Source: Comamonas testosteroni
GTDB lineage: Bacteria > Pseudomonadota > Gammaproteobacteria > Burkholderiales > Burkholderiaceae_C
Direction: 5' to 3'
Length of the DNA: 64,000 nt
Assembly (NCBI GenBank): GCA_008727115.1
Contig: CP044131.1
Coordinates: 682,001 to 746,000, forward strand
The translations under genes and the position numbers were made by a program. Position 1 is the stretch's first letter; every line of letters begins with the position of its first letter. Shown one piece after another: positions 18,306-27,801 of the stretch. Under the pieces are notes generated by a model. It made no database searches. It was not told the origin of the DNA and worked only from the letters and a program-made list of their open reading frames with translations.

Positions 18306-19112
18306 ATGTCCGAACCCTCTAAAGAAGACGAACTCGCCGGCACGGAGCAGCCGTTTGTCCAGCACCTGATGGAGCTGCGTGACCGTTTGCTCTATAGCCT
18401 GTATGGCGTTTTGATTGGCGTTGGTTTGCTGATGCTGTGGCCTGGCCCGGACGGCTTGATCGACTTCATCGCCATGCCGATCAAGGAGCATATGCCCCCT
18501 GGCGCCAAGCTGATTGCGGTGGGCGTTTTCTCGCCATTCTTTGTGCCGCTCAAGGTGCTGATGATGGTGGCGGTGCTGCTGGCGCTGCCGTGGATCATGT
18601 ACCAGATCTGGGCTTTCGTGGCGCCAGGTCTTTACAGTCACGAGAAGAAGTTTGCGCTGCCGCTGATTCTGTTTGGTAGCTTGCTGGCCTACGCGGGAAT
18701 TGGCTTCGTGCAGTTCTTCGTGCTGGGCAATATGTTCAAGTTCATCCAGCACTTCACGCCCTCCAGCGTGGCGGCAACGCCGGATATTGCTTCCTATGTG
18801 GAGGCGATTCTTTCGCTCTACATTGCTTTTGCAGCGGCTTTTCAGGTGCCGATTGTGGTGATGCTGCTGGTGCGCTTTGGTCTGGTGGAAATTGAAAAGC
18901 TCAAGGCTTTCCGGGGCTACTTTGTCGTACTGGCCTTTGTGATTGCTGCGGTTATCACGCCGCCCGATGTGATCTCCCAGCTGGCTCTGGCCATTCCCAT
19001 GTGTCTGCTCTATGAGATTGGCATCCTGGGAGCGGGCTGGTTCAGCAAGGCGTCTCGTCCGCCTGAGGCTGAAGAAGGGGCTGGCACGGAAGTGGAGAAG
19101 TCCACAGACTGA
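18306..19112 (+). CDS. tatC: TatC, twin-arginine signal receptor
   Basis: 268 residues with six membrane helices. The N-terminus PFVQHLMELRDRLLYS contains the conserved Glu of the signal-binding patch, and the family signature FLPWIMYQIWAFVAPGLY-like stretch is present. It completes tatABC. The 156-base gap after tatB is larger than usual but holds no gene. Confidence 0.97.
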   Translation: MSEPSKEDELAGTEQPFVQHLMELRDRLLYSLYGVLIGVGLLMLWPGPDGLIDFIAMPIKEHMPPGAKLIAVGVFSPFFVPLKVLMMVAVLLALPWIMYQIWAFVAPGLYSHEKKFALPLILFGSLLAYAGIGFVQFFVLGNMFKFIQHFTPSSVAATPDIASYVEAILSLYIAFAAAFQVPIVVMLLVRFGLVEIEKLKAFRGYFVVLAFVIAAVITPPDVISQLALAIPMCLLYEIGILGAGWFSKASRPPEAEEGAGTEVEKSTD

Positions 19113-19142
19113 AGCTGATTTCTGCTCCTGCTTGAAACCCAA

Positions 19143-19174
19143 AAGCCCTTGAAGTGATTCAAGGGCTTTTTTTT
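19143..19174 (+). terminator. Terminator of tatABC
   Basis: AAGCCCTTGAA (19143-19153) pairs with TTCAAGGGCTT (19158-19168), followed by eight T. Confidence 0.92.
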
Positions 19175-19280
19175 GATAGTTGGATGTGATTGACCTGTAT
19201 AGGCTTGAGCCTCTTTTTGCATATATGAGACTGCCTTAGAAGAGTCCTTGTGTATTTGTCAGGGAGAAACTCAGACATGA

Positions 19281-19309
19281 AAAAAGCCAGCGGCAATCGC
19301 TGGCTTTTT
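19281..19309. terminator. Terminator of the htrA/degQ-like gene (bidirectional)
   Basis: AAAAAGCCAGCG (19281-19292) pairs with CGCTGGCTTTTT (19298-19309). U-runs are available on both strands; it lies just 3' of the minus-strand protease gene. Confidence 0.88.
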
Positions 19310-19325
19310 GTGGGGTAGATCGCGA

Positions 19326-20486
19326 TCAACGACGTTGGCGGCCTTGCTGCTGCAGCGTGTTTGCAGCGGGGCGGGTACCTGGCGTGATGTCCAGTACGAC
19401 TTCGCTGTCGCCACGACGAACCTCGAACTTGGCCACTTCGCCAGGTTTGAGGGAGGCTACGGCCGTCAGAAGTTCGGAGACATTGCGGGTTGCGCTGTCG
19501 TTCACTTTGACGATGACGTCGCCTGGACGCATGCCGGCCTGAGCTGCAGGGCCTGCCTGCAGTACGCCCGTGATGATGACGCCAGCGTTGGCCTTGACAC
19601 CAAAGGTCTCCGCCAACTCGGGTGAAAGCTCATTGGGCTCTACGCCGATCCAGCCACGTGTGACCTTGCCATCCTTGACGATGCCATCGAGCACCATCTT
19701 GGCAGTGGAGGCCGGGATGGCAAAGCCAATGCCCATGCTCCCACCCGAGCGTGAGTAGATTGCCGTGTTGATGCCCAGCAGGTTGCCATTGGCATCGACG
19801 AGCGCGCCGCCGGAGTTTCCGGGGTTGATGGCTGCGTCAGTCTGGATGAAGTTCTCGAAGGTGTTGATGCCCAGCTGGCTGCGGCCCAGTGCGCTGATGA
19901 TGCCGCTGGTCACTGTCTGGCCCACCCCAAAGGGATTGCCTATGGCCAGCACGCGGTCGCCCACTGCAATCTGGTCGGAGTTGCCCAACACGATGACGGG
20001 CAGCTTGTCGAGCTCGATCTTGAGAATGGCCAGATCGGTTTCGGGGTCGGTTCCAATGATGGTGGCCTTGGTCTGGCGGCTGTCGGTGAGTGTGACCTCG
20101 ATATCGTCCGCACCCTCGACCACATGGTTGTTGGTCAGGATGTAGCCATCTGGACTGATGATGACGCCGCTTCCCAAACCAGATTGCTCCTGGGTTCCTT
20201 GGTCGCCAAAGAAGAACTGAAACCAGGGGTCGTTGGCGCGCGGGTGACGTACCGCCTTGCTGGTGTTGATGCTGACAACCGCTGGTGCGGCCTTGCGAGC
20301 GGCTGGAGCAAAACTGCCAGGTGCGACTTCTCCGGCAGGAGTAGGCGGAGCCTGCAGCAGGGAAATTCCCGCATTACTGCGAACATTTCCGCTCTGAAGC
20401 CACGTGGGCTGTAGGGTAGCCACTACAAAATAGATAGCCACCAGAACGGTGACAACCTGAGAAAACAGCAGCCAGGTGCGTTTCAT
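19326..20486 (-). CDS. HtrA/Deg-type periplasmic serine protease with one PDZ domain
   Basis: Start taken at MKRTWLLFSQVV (20486), which opens with the membrane anchor/signal; an in-frame start 87 bases upstream adds an implausible tail. 386 residues. Catalytic triad: His in TNNHVVEGADDIEV, Asp in ETDLAILKI, Ser in NPGNSGGAL. One C-terminal PDZ domain (about 275-365). The single PDZ and anchor-like N-terminus resemble DegS and the Burkholderiales MucD/DegQ-like proteins. It degrades or senses misfolded envelope proteins. Confidence 0.92.
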   Translation of the reverse strand: MKRTWLLFSQVVTVLVAIYFVVATLQPTWLQSGNVRSNAGISLLQAPPTPAGEVAPGSFAPAARKAAPAVVSINTSKAVRHPRANDPWFQFFFGDQGTQEQSGLGSGVIISPDGYILTNNHVVEGADDIEVTLTDSRQTKATIIGTDPETDLAILKIELDKLPVIVLGNSDQIAVGDRVLAIGNPFGVGQTVTSGIISALGRSQLGINTFENFIQTDAAINPGNSGGALVDANGNLLGINTAIYSRSGGSMGIGFAIPASTAKMVLDGIVKDGKVTRGWIGVEPNELSPELAETFGVKANAGVIITGVLQAGPAAQAGMRPGDVIVKVNDSATRNVSELLTAVASLKPGEVAKFEVRRGDSEVVLDITPGTRPAANTLQQQGRQRR

Positions 20487-20850
20487 GTAATGCGTATAGA
20501 GAGTGAGAGAAACAAGCCCACATTGTGAAGCATGGCTGGCAGAGCGGTGGATGTGAATATTTACCGCTCGCAATTTGCATAACGCAAAGTGTTACCGCTT
20601 GCACGCAGACTGATGATAGGACTGCTGTTGCATAAAGTTTTATTGCTGCAAGAGCTATGAGTGCAAACCCTAGAATGATTTATCGACTGCGCTTACGTCG
20701 CCGTTTGCTGAAGTGATCACCCACAAGGTTTTCATGTTCGGCCTGGATTGGCTTTGTACCTGAAGCTGCCGCAATCGGTCTGCCGCTGCACGTTGACCCG
20801 TGATCAGTGGCCTTATCCGCGCTGTCCTGCTGTTCGATCTAGGAAACACC
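20487..20850. other. Divergent intergenic region, protease/MFS transporter
   Basis: 364 bases. It must hold both promoters, but I see no convincing box pair, no hairpin with a U-run and no coding signal. Confidence 0.5.
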
Positions 20851-22185
20851 ATGACTACGCCTGACCACGCCGCGCCGGCTACAGTGCCGACTGCTGCGAC
20901 CAATCGTCCCCTGAACCGGGAGGACTACAAGACCCTGGGCTTATCGGCTCTGGGCGGAACGCTGGAGTTTTATGACTTTGTGGTGTTCGTCTTTTTTGCC
21001 AATGTGATTGGCAGCTTGTTCTTTCCGGCCTCGCTGCCGGACTGGATGCGTCAGCTGCAGACGCTGGGCATTTTTGCGGCCGGCTATCTGGCGCGCCCGA
21101 TTGGCGGTATTTTGATTGCCCACTTTGGCGACATTCTGGGCCGCAAGAAGATGTTCACGCTATCGGTGTTCCTGATGGCGGTACCCACGCTGATCATTGG
21201 TCTGCTGCCTACCTACGAAAGCATTGGTCTGGCGGCTCCCATTCTGCTGCTGCTGATGCGTGTGCTGCAGGGTGCTGCCATCGGCGGTGAAATGCCCGGT
21301 GCCTGGGTGTTTGTGGCCGAGCATGCTCCAGAAAAGCGCTACGGCTTTGCGATTGGCTCGCTGACTTCGGGCATTACCGGCGGTATTTTCCTGGGCTCCA
21401 TCATTGGCGTGTGGCTCAACAGCAACTATAGCCAGAGCGAAATTCATGACTGGGCATGGCGTATCCCCTTCATTCTGGGTGGCGTGTTTGGCTTGGTGTC
21501 GGTGTACCTGCGCAAGTTTTTGCAAGAGACTCCTATCTTTCAGGAGATGCAGGCTCGCAAGGCGGCTGACCGTGAGTTGCCTCTGAAAACCATTTTGCGT
21601 GACCACCGCGAAGCCAGTGTGATCGTGGCGCTGATGACCTGGATTCTGTCCACTGCTGTGGTGGTGGTGGTTCTGATGACCCCAGGCTACTTGCAAAAGG
21701 TCTTTCACATTGAGCCATCTTTGGCGCTCAAGGCCAATGCTGTAGCAACCGTGACCTTGACCATTGGCTGTGTGTTCTGGGGCTGGCTGTCCGACAAGTT
21801 CGGCACCAAGGTGGCGATGATTCTTGGCTGGGGCGGCATGGCGGTGACGGCCTATATGTTCTACCTGAACCTGCCCGGCTCTGAGGCGTCACTGGTCTGC
21901 ACCTATGCCACCGTGGGATTTTTTGTCGGCTCTATCTCGCTGCTGCCTGTGGTGGGCGTTCGCGCCTTCCCGCCTGAAGTTCGCTTTACCGGCCTGTCCT
22001 TCGCCTACAACATGGCCTACGCAGTGTTCGGTGGTCTCACACCCATCATCATCTCGGTCTGGCAGCAGGTGGACGTGATGGCCCCTGCCCACTATGTGGC
22101 GGCCATGGGCGTGTTGGGCGTGGTGATGGCTTTCTGGCCACTGGCCTGCAAGGGTTGGCAAGCTTCGGCCCCCCTGAGTCGCTAA
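20851..22185 (+). CDS. MFS transporter of the metabolite:H+ symporter (MHS) type
   Basis: Start ATG at 20851 with AGGAAA seven bases upstream; the earlier in-frame start at 20800 lacks a site. 444 residues, 12 membrane segments. GGTLEFYDFVVFVFFANVIG and LARPIGGILIAHFGDILGRK are the MHS (ProP/KgtP/ShiA) signatures, and SDKFG is the second-half loop. The substrate, probably a carboxylate or compatible solute, cannot be named. The last codons (PLSR stop) lie inside dispersed repeat A. Confidence 0.88.
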   Translation: MTTPDHAAPATVPTAATNRPLNREDYKTLGLSALGGTLEFYDFVVFVFFANVIGSLFFPASLPDWMRQLQTLGIFAAGYLARPIGGILIAHFGDILGRKKMFTLSVFLMAVPTLIIGLLPTYESIGLAAPILLLLMRVLQGAAIGGEMPGAWVFVAEHAPEKRYGFAIGSLTSGITGGIFLGSIIGVWLNSNYSQSEIHDWAWRIPFILGGVFGLVSVYLRKFLQETPIFQEMQARKAADRELPLKTILRDHREASVIVALMTWILSTAVVVVVLMTPGYLQKVFHIEPSLALKANAVATVTLTIGCVFWGWLSDKFGTKVAMILGWGGMAVTAYMFYLNLPGSEASLVCTYATVGFFVGSISLLPVVGVRAFPPEVRFTGLSFAYNMAYAVFGGLTPIIISVWQQVDVMAPAHYVAAMGVLGVVMAFWPLACKGWQASAPLSR

Positions 22186-22250
22186 CGCGCCTTCCCCCCA
22201 AGGGGACGACGACCTTTGCTGCGGGGCGGCCCTTGCTGGCCGTCTCGTGC
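22171..22250 (+). repeat. Dispersed repeat A, copy 2, overlapping the 3' end of the MFS gene
   Basis: CCCCTGAGTCGC, CCCCCCAAGGGGACGACGAC and GCTGCGGGGCGGCCCTTGCT are shared with the copies after secA and argJ. The first 15 bases encode the last four residues and stop of the transporter. Confidence 0.8.
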
Positions 22251-22290
22251 ATAGGGAAGCCTCGATCAAGGGTGGAATGGTCTTGGCACA

Positions 22291-23052
22291 ATGCGGGGCA
22301 TGAGCATTGAGCGAAACAACCTCCTATCCGTCTTCAACGGACTGCTTCAGCCAGAGCGATTCAAGGATTACGGCCCCAACGGGCTGCAGGTCGAAGGCAA
22401 AAGCGAGATCCGCCGCATGGTCAGTGGCGTCACGGCCAGCCGTGCGCTGATCGAAGCGGCCATCGACGCCAAGGCCGATGCGATCTTTGTGCACCACGGC
22501 CTGTTCTGGCGGGGCATGGATGGCCGTATTACTGGCTGGCTCAAGGAGCGCATCCGCCTGCTGCTGGCGCATGACATCAACCTGTTTGCCTATCATTTGC
22601 CTCTGGATGCCCATGCCGAGCTGGGCAATAACGCGCAGCTGGGCTTCAAGCTCGGTGTGCAAGGTCAGGCTGCATTTGGCGATCAGAGCCTGGGCTGGCT
22701 TGCCGATGCAGATTTTGCCAGCGCCGATGCGCTCAACAGCCATGTACAGACCGTGCTGGGCCGCAGTACTACCTTGGTCAATGCCGATGTAGCGCGCCCC
22801 ATTCGCAAGCTGGCATGGTGCACAGGCGGAGCGCAAGGCTTTTTTGAGGCCGCGATTGCTGCCGGGGCCGATGCTTTCATTACCGGAGAAATCTCCGAGC
22901 CTCAGGCACATCTGGCCCGCGAGACGGGTGTGAGCTTTATCGCCGCTGGTCACCACGCTACCGAGCGCTATGGCGCGCCAGCAGTGGCCGACTATGTGGC
23001 ACGCGAGTGCGGCATAGAGCACCTGTGGATTGAGATTGATAATCCTGCCTGA
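22291..23052 (+). CDS. Nif3-like dinuclear metal centre protein (YbgI family)
   Basis: 253 residues. Metal ligands are seen in DAIFVHHGLFWRG (His-His), DINLFAYHLPLDAH (His) and the C-terminal FIAAGHHATERYGAPAV (His and Glu). Members form hexameric toroids with two metals; GTP cyclohydrolase 1-like activity is reported for some homologues, but the physiological role is unsettled. ATG at 22291 or 22300; neither has a clear ribosome site. Confidence 0.9.
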   Translation: MRGMSIERNNLLSVFNGLLQPERFKDYGPNGLQVEGKSEIRRMVSGVTASRALIEAAIDAKADAIFVHHGLFWRGMDGRITGWLKERIRLLLAHDINLFAYHLPLDAHAELGNNAQLGFKLGVQGQAAFGDQSLGWLADADFASADALNSHVQTVLGRSTTLVNADVARPIRKLAWCTGGAQGFFEAAIAAGADAFITGEISEPQAHLARETGVSFIAAGHHATERYGAPAVADYVARECGIEHLWIEIDNPA

Positions 23053-23054
23053 TT

Positions 23055-23105
23055 AAATTTGATAGCTGCTAGCGCATGACTGTATTGCGCTAGAGGCATT
23101 TTTCT
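23055..23105. repeat. Dispersed repeat B, copy 2
   Basis: TTGATAGCTGCTAGCGCATG at 23059-23078, then GCGCTAGAGGCATTTTT. A shorter, one-sided version of the element at 14189 and 34343. It fills the gap before pdxA. Confidence 0.65.
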
Positions 23106-23109
23106 TGAT

Positions 23110-24174
23110 ATGTCTGCAACTTCTGCCCTTCCTCGTTTGCCCATCGCCATCACCCAGGGAGATTGCGCAGGCATAGGCCCGGAAATCATTGCCAAGGCTT
23201 TTCGCTCAGCCCCGCAGGCGCTGCGTGGCTGCTTTGTGGTGGGCGAGTTGCAGACATTGCGCCGCGCAACCGCTCTGGCCGCCAAGGCTGCTGAGGGTGA
23301 ACAGGGCATCGCCCAGCCGATAGCGGTCATCTCCAGCCCTGATGAGGCGTGGATGGCTCCAGAAGGAACGATCGCCTTGCTGGCCCTGCCCGGGTTGCCT
23401 GGGCCTCAGCCCTATGGAGAAATATCAGCCGCTGCGGGCGACGCTGCGGCCCAATGTGTGGTCTGGGCTGCGCAAGCGGCGCTGCGCCAAGAAATCGCTG
23501 CGCTGGTGACAGCACCGCTGCACAAAGAAGCCTTGCACCTGGCAGGCGTCAGCTTCCCCGGTCATACCGAGCTGCTGCAGGCCGAGGCGGCCCAGCATGC
23601 AGGGGTTGCCATCGAGCAGATGCCGGTGCGCATGATGCTGGCCAATGATGAGCTGCGCACCGTGCTGGTCAGCATTCATGTCTCGCTGCGCGATGCCATC
23701 AATGCCGTAACAGAACCGCAGGTTCTGCAGACCTTGCGTATCACGCACCAGGCGCTGAGCAAGAGTCTCGGGCGTGTGCCTCGCATTGCCGTGGCCGGGC
23801 TCAATCCGCATGCGGGAGAGGGCGGGATCTTCGGGCGAGAGGAGGTCGACATCATCGCTCCAGCGATTGCTCAGGCGAAGAGCGAGGGGATGGACGTGTA
23901 CGGGCCGTTTGCCCCTGATACGGTGTTCATGCGGGCACGCAATACTCAGGCTCGCCCGGGTGAATTCGACGCAGTGTTGGCGATGTACCACGACCAAGGG
24001 TTGATCCCAGTCAAGTACCTAGGGGTGGAGAAAGGCGTCAATGTGACACTGGGTTTGCCGCTGGTACGTACCAGTCCTGATCACGGAACGGCTTTTGATA
24101 TTGCCGGGCAGGGCGTCGCAGATCAGGCCAGCTTGCTTGAAGCCGTGCAGATGGCGCGCCGTTTGGCTCATTGA
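23110..24174 (+). CDS. pdxA: PdxA, 4-hydroxythreonine-4-phosphate dehydrogenase
   Basis: 354 residues. The N-terminus IAITQGDCAGIGPEI is the PdxA signature; the metal site residues appear in FPGHTELL, and AMYHDQGLIPVKYLG and LVRTSPDHGTAFDIAGQG close the active site. It oxidises 4-phosphohydroxythreonine in the DXP-dependent pyridoxal phosphate pathway. It lies after the Nif3 gene, with a repeat between. Confidence 0.96.
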   Translation: MSATSALPRLPIAITQGDCAGIGPEIIAKAFRSAPQALRGCFVVGELQTLRRATALAAKAAEGEQGIAQPIAVISSPDEAWMAPEGTIALLALPGLPGPQPYGEISAAAGDAAAQCVVWAAQAALRQEIAALVTAPLHKEALHLAGVSFPGHTELLQAEAAQHAGVAIEQMPVRMMLANDELRTVLVSIHVSLRDAINAVTEPQVLQTLRITHQALSKSLGRVPRIAVAGLNPHAGEGGIFGREEVDIIAPAIAQAKSEGMDVYGPFAPDTVFMRARNTQARPGEFDAVLAMYHDQGLIPVKYLGVEKGVNVTLGLPLVRTSPDHGTAFDIAGQGVADQASLLEAVQMARRLAH

Positions 24175-24271
24175 TCGCGACTTAATTGGGCGTTAATGCG
24201 ACAGGAGCCCAATCTCTCACAGAGGTTGAGCAGCACATCGCAGTGGGTCGCGTAGATTGCTCGATTTCATG

Positions 24272-24297
24272 AAAAAAGCCTGCCGGTCGGCAGGCTT
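24272..24297 (-). terminator. Terminator of mscL
   Basis: AGCCTGCCG pairs with CGGCAGGCT around 24277-24296; on the minus strand it is followed by six T. Confidence 0.85.
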
Positions 24298-24317
24298 CAA
24301 TCATTGGGGCAGGGCGC

Positions 24318-24746
24318 TCAATCCTTGCGATTGAGGCTGTCGCGGATCTCGCGCAGCAGCATGATGTCTTCAGGGGTTGCGGCGGGTGGCTCGGGCGGGG
24401 CTTCACGCTTGAGGCGGTTGATTTGCTTGACCATCATGAAAATGATGAAGGCCAAAATAATGAAATTCACCGCAACGGTGATGAAGTTGCCGTAGGCAAA
24501 CACAGGAACGCCCGCTTTCTTCAGGGCATCCAGGGTGCGAGGAACACCTTCGGGCATGGAGCCCAAAACGACAAACAGGTTGGAGAAATCCAGCTTCCCG
24601 AAGATCAGGCCGACCAGAGGCATGATCAGATCGTTGACCACGGAGTCAACGATCTTGCCGAATGCTCCACCAATGATCACGCCCACGGCGAGATCCATGA
24701 CGTTTCCCTTGATTGCGAATTCGCGGAATTCTTGCATCATGCCCAT
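24318..24746 (-). CDS. mscL: MscL, large-conductance mechanosensitive channel
   Basis: 142 residues. [28 protein letters not shown] is the conserved N-terminal helix and TM1, and a second membrane helix ([19 protein letters not shown]) and a C-terminal helix bundle follow. It opens under membrane tension to protect against hypo-osmotic shock. It is divergent from petA. Confidence 0.96.
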   Translation of the reverse strand: MGMMQEFREFAIKGNVMDLAVGVIIGGAFGKIVDSVVNDLIMPLVGLIFGKLDFSNLFVVLGSMPEGVPRTLDALKKAGVPVFAYGNFITVAVNFIILAFIIFMMVKQINRLKREAPPEPPAATPEDIMLLREIRDSLNRKD

Positions 24747-24895
24747 AAGCAGTTCCAGTCACTAAGAGTTTGAGATAGCGCAGTATTGCGCGACTTTCGC
24801 ACTTGTCAACGTCGTACTGGGACTGGAATAACCATAATCCCGCCGCTAGAATTTGCAGTTGACCCCAAATCAAGCGATGTACTTCGAGGAAATCC

Positions 24896-25498
24896 ATGAG
24901 TGACTCTCCAGTCGACTCCAGCAAGCGTACGTGGATCATCACGTCGGCATGTGCTGGTGCAGTGGGCGGTGTGGCAACGGCCGTCCCTTTTGTGAGCTCC
25001 TTTCAGCCTTCTGAAAAAGCCAAGGCAGCCGGTGCTGCGGTAGAGGTGGATATTTCCAGCCTCAAGGATGGTGAGAAGCTCACCGTCGAGTGGCGTGGCA
25101 AGCCGGTGTGGATCATCAAGCGCACGCCGGAGCAGCTCAAGGATCTGCCGGCACTGGATGCCGAGCTGGCAGACCCCAAGTCGCTGCGCCATCCTGAAGA
25201 GTTCACCCCTGCCTATGCGCAGAATGAAGCGCGCTCCATCAAGCCAGAGATTTTGGTTGTCGTGGGTATTTGCACGCATCTGGGTTGCTCTCCTACCGAC
25301 AAGTTTGTCGCAGGGCCTCAGCCTTCGCTGCCTGCGGACTGGAAGGGCGGCTTTCTGTGCCCGTGCCATGGCTCTACGTTTGACATGGCAGGTCGCGTGT
25401 TCAAGGACAAGCCAGCGCCAGACAATCTGCAAGTGCCGCCGCATATGTATCTGTCCGACACCAAGCTGCTGATTGGTGAAGACACCAAGGCAGCCTGA
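24896..25498 (+). CDS. petA: PetA, Rieske iron-sulfur subunit of cytochrome bc1
   Basis: 200 residues. A single N-terminal membrane anchor, preceded by a Tat-like start with SSKRT, then the Rieske cluster ligands in CTHLGC and CPCHGS (two Cys and two His plus the disulfide Cys). It carries electrons from quinol to cytochrome c1. First gene of petABC; 14 bases to petB. Anchor insertion probably uses the Tat system also encoded here. Confidence 0.97.
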   Translation: MSDSPVDSSKRTWIITSACAGAVGGVATAVPFVSSFQPSEKAKAAGAAVEVDISSLKDGEKLTVEWRGKPVWIIKRTPEQLKDLPALDAELADPKSLRHPEEFTPAYAQNEARSIKPEILVVVGICTHLGCSPTDKFVAGPQPSLPADWKGGFLCPCHGSTFDMAGRVFKDKPAPDNLQVPPHMYLSDTKLLIGEDTKAA

Positions 25499-25512
25499 GG
25501 GAGACAAGAACA

Positions 25513-26928
25513 ATGGCCCACGAATTCAAGCAAATTGACCCGAACTCCACCGTTGGAGCGAAGGCGGTGAACTGGATGGAGAACCGTTTCCCGACTGCGT
25601 TTGACGCCTACCGCGTCCATATGTCGGAGTACTACGCTCCCAAGAACTTCAACTTTTGGTACATCTTCGGATCGCTGGCGCTGCTGGTGTTGGTGATCCA
25701 GATCGTCACCGGCATCTTCCTGGTGATGCACTACAAGCCTGACGCGGACAAGGCGTTTGCTTCTGTGGAATACATCATGCGTGATGTGCCCTGGGGCTGG
25801 CTGATTCGCTACATGCACTCCACGGGCGCTTCGGCGTTCTTTGTGGTGGTGTATCTGCACATGTTCCGCGGTCTTCTGTATGGTTCATACCGTAAACCAC
25901 GCGAACTGGTCTGGATCTTTGGTTGCGCCATCTTCCTGGTACTAATGGCTGAAGCCTTTATGGGCTATCTGCTGCCCTGGGGTCAGATGTCGTACTGGGG
26001 CGCTCAGGTGATCGTGAACCTGTTCTCCGCCATTCCCTTCATCGGTCCCGATCTGGCGTTGCTGATTCGCGGTGACTACGTGGTGGGTGATGCAACGCTG
26101 AGCCGTTTCTTCAGCTTCCACGTGATTGCCGTGCCTCTGGTGCTGCTGGGGCTGGTGGTTGCCCACTTGCTTGCGCTGCACGATGTGGGCTCCAACAATC
26201 CTGATGGCATTGAAATCAAGGGTCCCAATGCACCCAAGGATGAAAAAGGTCGTCCTCTGGATGGCGTTCCTTTCCATCCCTACTACACAGTGCACGACAT
26301 CTTTGGCGTGACGGTCTTCCTGTTCCTGTTCTCGGCTGTGGTGTTCTTTGCACCGGAGTTCGGCGGCTACTTCCTAGAGTACAACAACTTCATTCCGGCC
26401 GATCCGCTCAAGACGCCCAATCACATTGCTCCCGTCTGGTACTTCACGCCCTTCTATTCGATGCTGCGTGCCATTACCGGCACGATGATGTATGTGCTGA
26501 TCGCTTGCGTGGTGCTGGGCACAGGCTACGGTGTCTTTAAATCACGTCTGCCCGGTTTTGCTAAGGGTGCTGTGGTGATCGTGGCTTTGGGCGCCATTGC
26601 CATGATGCTGTCCATTGACGCCAAGTTCTGGGGCGTTGTGGTCATGGGTGGTGCCGTCATCATCCTGTTTGCACTGCCATGGCTGGACTGCAGCCCGGTC
26701 AAGTCGATTCGCTATCGTCCAAGCTGGCACAAGTACGTGTACGCAGTGTTCGTGGTGAATTTTGTGGTTCTGGCGTATCTGGGTGTGCAGCCTCCTTCGC
26801 CCATTGGCGAGAAGGTGTCTCAGGTCGGAACGCTGTTCTACTTCGGCTTCTTCCTGCTCATGCCTTGGTGGAGCCGGTTGGGTGAGACCAAGCCTGTTCC
26901 GGAACGTGTGACCTTCAAGCCTCACTGA
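25513..26928 (+). CDS. petB: PetB, cytochrome b of the bc1 complex
   Basis: 471 residues with the eight-helix core and C-terminal extra hydrophobic segments. Haem ligands lie in HSTGASAFFVVVYLHMFRG and SFHVIAVPLVLLGLVVAHL, and the quinol-oxidation motif PEFGG is near 279 (the PEWY position). It contains both quinone sites. The ribosome site GGGAGA precedes the ATG. Confidence 0.97.
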   Translation: MAHEFKQIDPNSTVGAKAVNWMENRFPTAFDAYRVHMSEYYAPKNFNFWYIFGSLALLVLVIQIVTGIFLVMHYKPDADKAFASVEYIMRDVPWGWLIRYMHSTGASAFFVVVYLHMFRGLLYGSYRKPRELVWIFGCAIFLVLMAEAFMGYLLPWGQMSYWGAQVIVNLFSAIPFIGPDLALLIRGDYVVGDATLSRFFSFHVIAVPLVLLGLVVAHLLALHDVGSNNPDGIEIKGPNAPKDEKGRPLDGVPFHPYYTVHDIFGVTVFLFLFSAVVFFAPEFGGYFLEYNNFIPADPLKTPNHIAPVWYFTPFYSMLRAITGTMMYVLIACVVLGTGYGVFKSRLPGFAKGAVVIVALGAIAMMLSIDAKFWGVVVMGGAVIILFALPWLDCSPVKSIRYRPSWHKYVYAVFVVNFVVLAYLGVQPPSPIGEKVSQVGTLFYFGFFLLMPWWSRLGETKPVPERVTFKPH

Positions 26929-26945
26929 AGCAGGGGAGAACAAGA

Positions 26946-27701
26946 ATGAAGAAACTGATTCTGACCCTGGTTGCGGCCTTGGGTATCGTAGGTGGCGCGC
27001 ATGCGTCTGAAGGTGGCATCCACTGGGACAAGGCACCTGTGAACACCAGCGACATGGCTTCGCTGCAAAACGGCGCTAAAGTATTTGTCAACTACTGCCT
27101 GAACTGTCACTCGGCTGCTTTCATGCGCTACAACCGCTTGCAAGATATTGGACTGACCGAACAGGACATCAAAGACAACCTTTTGTTCACTACCGATAAG
27201 GTGGGTGAAACCATGAAGGCTGCCATCAATCCCAAGGAAGCCAAGGAGTGGTTTGGTGCCAATCCGCCAGATCTGACCGTGATTGCGCGCTCCCGTGCTG
27301 GCTCGGGTGGATCAGGTGCGGATTACCTGTATACCTTCTTGCGTACTTTCTACCGGGATGACACCAAAGCCACAGGCTGGAATAATCTGGCCTTTCCGAG
27401 CGTAGGCATGCCCCATGCATTGTGGGAGCTGCAAGGTGAGCGCCGTGCTATTTTTGAAGAGCATGATGACCATGGGACTAAGACCCAGGTCTTCAAGGGT
27501 TGGGAGCAGCTGTCTCCTGGCAAGATGAGCGCGGTGCAGTACGATCAGACAGTTGGTGATTTGGTGAATTACCTGCAATGGATGGGAGAGCCGGCACAGA
27601 ACACCCGTACGCGTATCGGCGTCGGAGTGCTGATTTTTCTGGCCTTCTTCATCTTTATTGCCTGGCGCCTGAATGCCGCGTTCTGGAAAGACGTGAAGTA
27701 A
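26946..27701 (+). CDS. petC: PetC, cytochrome c1
   Basis: 251 residues with a cleavable signal peptide (to HAS), the haem c attachment motif CLNCH (about 57-61), the axial Met region in the C-terminal half and a C-terminal membrane anchor (VGVLIFLAFFIFIAWRL). It passes electrons to soluble cytochromes. Last gene of petABC. Confidence 0.96.
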   Translation: MKKLILTLVAALGIVGGAHASEGGIHWDKAPVNTSDMASLQNGAKVFVNYCLNCHSAAFMRYNRLQDIGLTEQDIKDNLLFTTDKVGETMKAAINPKEAKEWFGANPPDLTVIARSRAGSGGSGADYLYTFLRTFYRDDTKATGWNNLAFPSVGMPHALWELQGERRAIFEEHDDHGTKTQVFKGWEQLSPGKMSAVQYDQTVGDLVNYLQWMGEPAQNTRTRIGVGVLIFLAFFIFIAWRLNAAFWKDVK

Positions 27702-27748
27702 GCTTTGCTGCCGTGCAGATGTCATCTGCAGCCAAACCGTGTTAGTGC

Positions 27749-27781
27749 AGAGTGGGGAGCCGTGGGCAACCCACTCTTTTT
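27749..27781 (+). terminator. Terminator of petABC
   Basis: AGAGTGGG (27749-27756) pairs with CCCACTCT (27770-27777), then TTTTT. Confidence 0.88.
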
Positions 27782-27801
27782 GATTTTTAGGAGTCTCCAC
27801 C

